From NCBI GenBank assembly GCA_047967505.1, contig CM106541.1: a stretch of DNA of 64,000 nt, one strand, 5' to 3'. The position numbers and the translations under genes were made by a program. Positions within the stretch are counted from its first letter, which is position 1. The number at the start of each line of letters is the position of its first letter. The DNA comes from Dipteris shenzhenensis. Lineage: Eukaryota; Polypodiophyta; Polypodiopsida; Gleicheniales. The notes beneath the pieces are model-generated. The model was not told the origin of the DNA, ran no database searches, and worked only from the letters and a program-made list of their open reading frames with translations. This document shows positions 58,267-64,000 of this stretch, in pieces.

Positions 58267-58447
58267 TGTGGGGGTTAAAGGTCACTGTGCCTTAACCCCA
58301 GTTATGTACAATACTCAAACACATATATAAATGAATGAAAAAGAAGATTAGGGTGGTTCTGCACCCACCAAAACTTGTGTGGCTCTCTGTCTCTCTCTCT
58401 CGCTCTCTCTCCTTCTTCCATTCTTGCTTCCGTTGAGAGCACTCTCA
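58267..58447 (+). repeat. Copia-B (plus) 3' LTR
   Basis: Same length and, by direct reading, same sequence as 54229-54409. It is followed at once by the target duplication cattg (58448-58452). Confidence 0.95.
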
Positions 58448-58452
58448 CATTG

Positions 58453-59690
58453 GCACCACTACCACCCACCATGAGTTCTCTTCCAATTAGGGAGCCAGGG
58501 TGAGCAAGGTGACCTCCCTGGTTGGCTCTATAAGTGCCATGAATGAGCCCCCTTCAGATCTGAAACTCCCGTTATCCAAAAGCTCTACTAAGGCCATAAC
58601 GACCACTCCTTCCGAGGAAATAGAAGAGGAAGGTGGAGAGAATGATGATCTATGATAGGTACTAGCCCACTAAAAGGCCTACATGATCGAGGATCGCAAG
58701 ATATTATACCAACAGGCCATGAGATCTTGAGAAGGCGGTGCTCTCAAGGATATGACGGCCCAGCCCCAGTCAAGGGGGTAAGCCTGGCTCTGCAAGGGCA
58801 AGAACCCCAACCTATATTCATCATCGATGATCTCTCCCCCAATGAAGAGAATGCTCTAATAGCTCTCCTACAAGAATACAAGGACTGTATGGCCTGGAAA
58901 TACACCGATATGAAAGGGGTGCCCATTGAAGTTGTGCAGCACACGATACCCATGCTTGATGATGCCAAGCCGATACGTCAACGTCCCTATCTTATGAACC
59001 CCAAATACGTGCTCATAGTGAGGGAGGAAATCCAAAAACTCATAGATATGGGATTCATCTATGAGATCAAGCATACCGGCTGGGTGTCACCCATTGTGAT
59101 AGTCCTGAAGAAGAACAAAAAGATTTGAGTATGCATGGACTTGAAAAAATTTAACGTTGCCACCAGGCACGACCACTACCCCTTGCCATTCACAAAACAT
59201 GTCCTAGAAAGGGTAGCCGGAAAGGAAGCCTATAGCTTCCAAGATGGATTCTCTGGATACAACCAAGTGTCCATTGCTCCGCAGGATCAACACAACATAG
59301 CCTTCACAACTGAGTGGGGTGTGTATGCAGCTAGAGTTATGTTATTTGGGTTGACCAATGCACCTACCACCTTCCAACGGATGATGATCAATGTCTTAAA
59401 GGAGTACTTGAGGGACTTTGTGGAAGTCTTCTTGGATGACATATGCGTGAGCTCTGATCACCTAAAATACCTAAGAATCGTCTTGGAAAACTGTTGGCTG
59501 TATTGTATATCCCTGAATCTCCTTAAGTGCCAATTTTGGGTTAAGCATGGCATAATGCTCAGCCACATAGTGTCCCGAAATGGTATCTCCATGGACCACA
59601 ACAAAATCAAACTCATCTTGGAACTACCACCCCCCACCAATGCCAAGGGAGTATAGTGATTTACTGGCCACACAGGCTACTATAGGAGGT
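58453..59690 (+). pseudogene. Gypsy-B linker end and reverse transcriptase
   Basis: The linker resumes with TTTTHHEFSSN, then VGSISAMNEPPSD. The RT open frames are 58652-59128 and 59135-59656. They read RQRPYLMNPKYVLIVREEIQ, GWVSPIVIVLKK, a TGA at 59126-59128 (CGA, Arg, in Gypsy-A), DLKKFNVATRHDHYPLPF, FGLTNAPTTFQRMM and the catalytic FLDDICVSS. Unlike Gypsy-A the double Asp is intact. The TGA and a later TAG at 59655-59657 block translation. Confidence 0.85.
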
Positions 59691-60290
59691 TCATTTGTTG
59701 TACGCAAACATAGCTCATCCATTATATAAACTGTTAGTATTCTTTACGTGGATCGAGGAATGCCAAAAATCCTTTAAAACACTCAAACTAGCCCTAGCCA
59801 CTGCACAGGTGTTTAGAGCACTAGACTGGAATCTAATATTCCACGTTCATATAGATGCCTCCAATTTTGCTATCAGGTGTGTGTTAGCCCAACTACGGGA
59901 GCATAATTTGGACTACTCGATGTACTTTTCGAGTTGGCAACTGAATGAGGCTGAGGTCAAGTACACAACAATGAAGAGGGAGGGTCTGACCATGGTCTAT
60001 GCAGTCAAGAAGTTCAAGCATTAGTTGTTGGCCAACAAGTTTGTCTTCTTTGTGGACCACCAAGCAACTATACTTGGTCAACAAGCCATACATGACGGCA
60101 TGCATCACTAGGTGGACGCTAATCCTCTTGGATTTGACTTCGCAGTCATTGTGCGCAAAGGGAAGACCCATGTCTTAGCCGACCACCTCTCAAGAATACC
60201 AAATGGCAAAGCTCCGACGGGAGTCGAAGATGACCTCCCTGATGTTTCCCTCTTCCTCATCAACATCATCCCCGAATGGGTAGCCAAGAT
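59691..60290 (+). pseudogene. Gypsy-B RNase H and connection
   Basis: Blocks HIDASNFAIRCVLAQ, YTTMKREGLTMVYAVKKF, FVFFVDHQA and HVLADHLSRIPNGKAP carry the acidic residues expected of Gypsy RNase H. Stops at 60022-60024 and a frameshift near 60070 interrupt it. From 60190 a spacer leads to integrase. Confidence 0.8.
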
Positions 60291-61600
60291 CGATCACTAT
60301 CTAACCAATGGCTTACCCCTAGGCCAAGCTCTCAAGAAAGATAGAGCCCACAAACTCATCAAGGATGCAGTGTTGTATCAGCTAATTGTAGGCCAACTAT
60401 ACTGCATGGGCAAGGATGGCATCATGTGTAGATGCATGTGCGAGCACGAATACATCGAGGTGCTCAAAGAATCCCACTCTGGAATTGTGGGAGGGCATTT
60501 TGCCAATGATGTTACATCACGTAATGTGCTCCAGGATGGCCTTTAGTGGTTGACTCTCTTCGGAGATGCAGCCAAATTTATCAAGTGGTGTGACCCCTAC
60601 CAGCGTGTGCAAATCTTGCATAAGGTGGACATGATGCCCTTAATCGGGATATTAACCAATCAGCCCTTTGAGAAATGGGGCATAGTTTTTTATTGGACCT
60701 ATAAGCCCCCCGGTGCTAGATACATTATCTTGGCCACATATTACTTCACCAAGTGGGTAGAAGGGAGAGCCACCGTGAAGGCAGATGCAAGGTCTACCAC
60801 TAAATTCTTATATGAGCAAGTTATCACACGATTCAGATGTCCTTTAGAGCTAGTCAGCGTGATCGAGGAACTCATTTCCTCAATGAAACTATAGCAATCC
60901 TAACCAGCGAATTCATGATTATACATAGGAAGTCAACGCCATACTATACTAGGGTGAATGACCTGGTTGAGAGCTTGAATAAAACTTGTTGTAAGATCAT
61001 AACTTGCAGTAGAGGCCACTCGTACCGTCTGGGAGCATAAGCTCATCGCAACCCTTTGGGCCCACAGAATATCCTACAAGGTGGCCACGAACTGCACCCC
61101 TTTCAGCCTAGCCTTTGGAGTGGAGGTGGTGATGCCAATGGAGTATGTAGTGCCTAACCTCCGACTTACTGTCAAGGAAAGGCTCACTGACAATGCCTTC
61201 GTAGAATGCTTAATTGACCTTGCAAAGCTAGATGAGACAAGGTTGTGTGTAGCCTACTACCTCTAGGTGGAGAAGGCTCGATGCAAAAAGTGGTTCAACC
61301 ACAACCTCAAGAACAAAGACCTTGTAGAGGGTGATCTTGCACTCCTTTATAGCATTCGCAATACCAAGCACAAGCTCAAGTACTGAGGCATGGGTCCCTA
61401 CCATGTGGTAGAGATCACGCCACAAGGGGCGTGCCAAATAGCCACCCTTAATGGAGTAGAAATGGAAGGCTACATTAACGGGAGCAAATTCAAGAGATAT
61501 TATGGACCACTCACCCTACCTACCCTTCAAGCCATCCATAGAGAAAAAGAACTCAAGGCCGAGGTAGCATGGATGAAACGTTAGGACATTGAAGAAGCTA
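60291..61600 (+). pseudogene. Gypsy-B integrase
   Basis: Zinc finger ESHSGIVGGHF is followed by CDPYQRV (second zinc Cys is Tyr; Gypsy-A keeps CDPC). The core reads ATYYFTKWVEGRA, where the first catalytic Asp is Tyr; then, in another frame, RDRGTHFLNETIAIL and NDLVESLNK keep the second Asp and the Glu. The C-terminal region shows PFSLAFGVEVVMPMEYVVP and MGPYHVVEITPQGACQIATL. Each Gypsy copy has lost a different essential residue. A charged tail to 61700 (EKELKAEVAWMKR) may be coiled coil. Confidence 0.82.
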
Positions 61601-61715
61601 GGGCATGTAACACCAAGCTCAGACAATGTAAGCAAATGGAATTGCTTAAGGCAACGCTTGAACACCCAGGATTGATGGATGAACTAATGGTAGAACCAGC
61701 TAGGTTGCATGTTTA

Positions 61716-62027
61716 ATTACAGGGTTCGAACTTGCACATCCAAGCACTCGTGGATCTGGGAGTGAGCCACAACTTCATCTCCCATGAGGTGTGGTAAAAG
61801 CTACAGGTAGCCCTAAACCTCATCATCACTTCAGTACGTGCTATCAATGGCCAACTCTTAAGTACCTTGGGTTTTGTGAACTTGCGTTAATGATTATTGG
61901 CCAGGCAGTAGAAATCTACTTTTATGTTCTCCCCATAGAAGCAACTGACAAACATATCATATTGGGAAGGACCTGGTGTTACACCGTGAATTGTCAAATC
62001 GATTGGAGGGCTTGAATAGCTTCCCTC
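61716..62027 (+). pseudogene. Second retropepsin-like domain 3' of integrase (Gypsy-B)
   Basis: Reads NLHIQALVDLGVSHNFISHE, then a stop at 61797 (tgg to taa-like change), ALNLIITSVRAINGQLLSTL, QAVEIYFYVLPIEATDKHII and LGRTWCYTVNCQIDW, with TGA at 62014. This is the layout of the chromovirus-type (RVP_2-like) protease: ALVDSGASHNFIS loop, flap with VRxANGQ, FYVLP, ILGxxW...IDW. The active-site Ser is Leu here and Pro in Gypsy-A. It lies after integrase, where plant Gypsy elements normally have no protease, and differs in sequence type from the upstream DGG protease at 53461. Confidence 0.65.
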
Positions 62028-62309
62028 ATGAATGGTGGTAGAACCATGGTAATTCCTCTTTGTGAACCATGCCTTGCTCCTTCTACTGCACCCTCGCCAG
62101 CCCAAGGCAAGGAAGTTCTATGGGAGGGTGGACCTGAAGCTCCATCCACCCCCAACCCTCCAAACACCAACCCTTCAAAGAAAGTCCGACCCCAAAAGGA
62201 ACAGAGGATCAAATCCGACGGCAACCAGATGCAATTGCCCATTACTCCACCATACTGTTGTCCCCCACTCAGGAAAGCCATGAACAGCAAGTACGAGAGG
62301 CTAGTACAG
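62028..62309 (+). pseudogene. Pro-rich tail after the second retropepsin
   Basis: An open stretch starting MNGGRTMVIPLCEPCLAPST continues with PTPNPPNTNP-like repeats and Lys/Arg-rich text, ending at the 3' LTR. Gypsy-A has the first 15 residues (NGGQMAVIPLCG) at 380-415. No function is evident. Confidence 0.5.
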
Positions 62310-63141
62310 TGCAAGCTCAGGGGGTTTCAACCCCAAATATCTCAAGCGGTCACACGTCTCAGGGGGTTTGAGCCCCAAGTATCCCAAGCTGTCACTGGTT
62401 CAAGCCGCAAATTGCCACAAATATATCAAGTGGTTATTTGCCTCACGGGGTTCGAGCTGCAAGTGGATCAAGATCGGCCTCACCACTCCAGGTTTTGAGC
62501 CTCACATATAGGTTTCAAGCCTCAAAGGGCTCAGGACTCAGAGGCTCGAGGCTAACACAAGCGCTATTTAGCGCTCTTATATGGTTAACACAAGTGCTAT
62601 TTTTGACACACAAGAGTGGAATAATAGGGGAGAGATGGAAAGGATAGCAAAGATGCCTTGGCACCGTACGGGCCCAAGAGCCTTTTAAATGTAAAGAAAG
62701 AGAGAGTGATAAAAGGAAAAGGGTTGGCCCTCCCTTCAAAAGGTGACATGTATAAAAGATGAAATGCTTTGGTCTTCATTGTTGTATGCACAAGTTTGGA
62801 ATACAAGCTCCCTCCTCTCTTCCAAGAGTGTCTTTGGGTGTTCTCTTGTTTCCTTTGTCGTGCCTTTGTCTTTGCCACTTCATCCCCCTTCACTCTCCTC
62901 TTCCCTTCTCCTTCTCCTTCCCTTCTCCTTCTTCCTCCCTTCTCCCCTCTCTTCTCCCTTCTCCCCCTTCCCTCTTTCTCTCATGAAAACACACTGCAAC
63001 AATCAGGAAGCTGCTTGAGTGACACAAGTGAATAGCTCTTCGTGCCTTGCATTGCTCCCACAAGGAGTAGCTTGGAGTGGAGGCTCCATCAGCATTCCTT
63101 CAAGATCCCAATGACACATGAGTCACTGTCGAGATAACACA
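62310..63141 (+). repeat. Gypsy-B 3' LTR
   Basis: It matches 42098-42934 throughout, with TATA box tataaaag at 62751-62758 and the same CT-rich block, but has many substitutions and indels. The right end is set at gataacaca by comparison with acatcaca of the 5' LTR. Confidence 0.75.
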
Positions 63142-64000
63142 TCTTGTCTGATCATGGATAAGACAAAACATGGAGTCCAAGAGTCTGCTCCCTTTCTCAT
63201 TGCTAGATGACAACATAGATTTGGATGATGAGGCAGCCTTCCCCTTGTTGGAAAAAGACAGAGATTTTTATCCCATGTTGGCTTTTGATTCCGAAGACTT
63301 ATTTTCTCCACCTTTGAGTTATGGATACAAACCTTCTGGGAGCTGGGAGGAAGAGGAGGAAGAAATGCCCGTCCTTCCTATGTGCATGCAGCTCAAAATC
63401 CATGAGGTGGGTTCTTTAGCCTCCCTCGAGATTGTGTGCTTTTGTTGGTGCTCCCTATCTAGATGGAACCATGGCCTTAGGATTTCTATACCATGCTGCA
63501 ACTACTGGATCTCATCGACTTAGAAGAGGATATGTTTTGCAAAGGTAAAATCGAGGAGTGCTCTGCTTCAGGACCTGAAGACATAACCTTTAGTTAAACT
63601 ATCATTCCATGTGAAGAAGGAGCCACTAGAATCCGGACATAAAAGGACGAATGACTCCACTCAGGCACAAGCAAGAGGATTTCTAGAGATGGTGAAGATA
63701 GAACCGATGGAGGAGGTCATAGTAAAGATGGAACTGGTGGAGCTCCAACAAAAGGAGGACTAGTAGGTAACCCAAATGCTAGGTAGGCCTAGGAAACCAA
63801 GGAGTAACCTCCCCCCAATGAGAAGAAAGAGGATAGTACGTCACCCACATATGATCAAGGAGTAGGAACTAATTCGAAATCAACTTTTGGAGGAACATGC
63901 CAAGTTTTGGGTGAGAGTGATCAATATGGTGTTGGTCAGTCTATTTTGGCTTTCCTTGATGACAAGCTCACAAACTTTGTCAGATGACTAAGCTTTGGTA
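63142..64000. other. Unrecognised sequence at the right edge
   Basis: A plus-strand frame at 63170-63523 reads MESKSLLPFSLLDDNIDLDD with an acidic run EEEEEEMPVLPMCMQLKIHE. It has no family I recognise. A second stretch from about 63776 (MLGRPRKPRSNLPPMRRKR) is Arg-rich and has an internal TAG, then continues EEHAKFWVRVINMVLVS. It may be coding debris of another element or a host gene running off the window. Confidence 0.3.

Larger units (their letters stand above)
54229..58447 (+). mobile_element. Copia-B, plus strand: recent, internally deleted copy
   Basis: The element is 4219 bases with two 181-base LTRs (54229-54409, 58267-58447) that look identical base for base. It is flanked by a perfect 5-base duplication cattg at 54224-54228 and 58448-58452. 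The primer site tggtatcagagc is at 54412-54423 and the polypurine tract aagtgggaggt at 58256-58266. Gag and protease are open, but integrase joins directly to RNase H at about 57690, deleting the integrase C-terminus and the RT. It cannot be autonomous. It sits in the protease-RT linker of Gypsy-B. Confidence 0.96.
42098..63141 (+). mobile_element. Gypsy-B: large Ty3/Gypsy element hosting two Copia-B insertions
   Basis: The LTR-like ends at 42098-42934 and 62310-63141 share order and sequence, including TATAAAAG and the CT-rich block. Between them gag, nucleocapsid, protease, RT, RNase H, integrase and a second retropepsin-like domain follow in one orientation, split by Copia-B elements at 45730-51647 and 54229-58447. 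Without these the element would be about 10.9 kb. Coding parts are riddled with stops. No target duplication is evident (tacaa before, tcttg after), and the two LTRs differ at many sites, so the insertion is old. It belongs to the same family as Gypsy-A. Confidence 0.85.

Noticed and set aside
61716-62309. Envelope-like third gene after integrase
   Set aside because: No signal peptide or membrane segment; the motifs fit an aspartic protease instead.
42098-63141. Target-site duplication for Gypsy-B
   Set aside because: The bases next to the inferred LTR ends do not match; the ends are uncertain or the flanks have decayed.

Overview
The window is repeat-rich nuclear DNA from a land plant. No prokaryotic features are visible. 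Ty1/Copia and Ty3/Gypsy LTR retrotransposons of plant type, a LINE fragment and one intronless PLS-class pentatricopeptide repeat (PPR) gene account for almost everything I can identify. The intronless PPR style and the LINE reverse-transcriptase motifs would suit a fern or other seed-free plant, but that is inference from family style and I cannot name the species.

Layout. 1-5110 (minus): a decayed Gypsy element (Gypsy-A). 5690-11295: a rearranged copy of a Copia family (Copia-A) in which an inverted leader abuts a forward, broken pol and one LTR. 11296-13318: a gag-only Copia-like element. 13397-20711: a structurally complete Copia-A element with indistinguishable 257-bp LTRs and a GCATT target-site duplication (TSD). 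20717-24000: the only likely host locus, a 730-residue PPR protein at 21762-23954. 24000-28170: mostly unrecognised sequence, with an LTR and Gypsy 3'-end remnant at 26015-26692. 28290-36419: stacked fragments of a Tork-like Copia (Copia-D), another Gypsy, a LINE, and Copia-C, flanked by a long inverted repeat. 36420-42097: AT-rich sequence, a third Copia-A fragment, a (GA)n tract and a direct-repeat pair. 42098-63141: one large Gypsy (Gypsy-B, same family as Gypsy-A) disrupted by two Copia-B elements in opposite orientations (45730-51647 minus; 54229-58447 plus, TSD CATTG). 63142-64000: unrecognised.

How the parts relate. Most coding sequence is gag-pol machinery: coat protein, protease, integrase and RT/RNase H. 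Nesting gives a relative order: Gypsy-B inserted first, then the two Copia-B copies. The Copia-A element at 13397 and the plus Copia-B element have LTR pairs that look identical, so both inserted recently, yet both are defective. The first carries a gag nonsense codon and a RNase H Glu-to-Lys change. The second lacks the integrase C-terminus and the RT.

The most unusual signals are three. A second retropepsin-like domain lies downstream of integrase in both Gypsy copies. The Copia-A leader holds a dense array of CCACGTCA (bZIP-type) motifs. A freshly mobilised, internally deleted Copia-B copy sits in inverted orientation to its longer relative inside the same host element.
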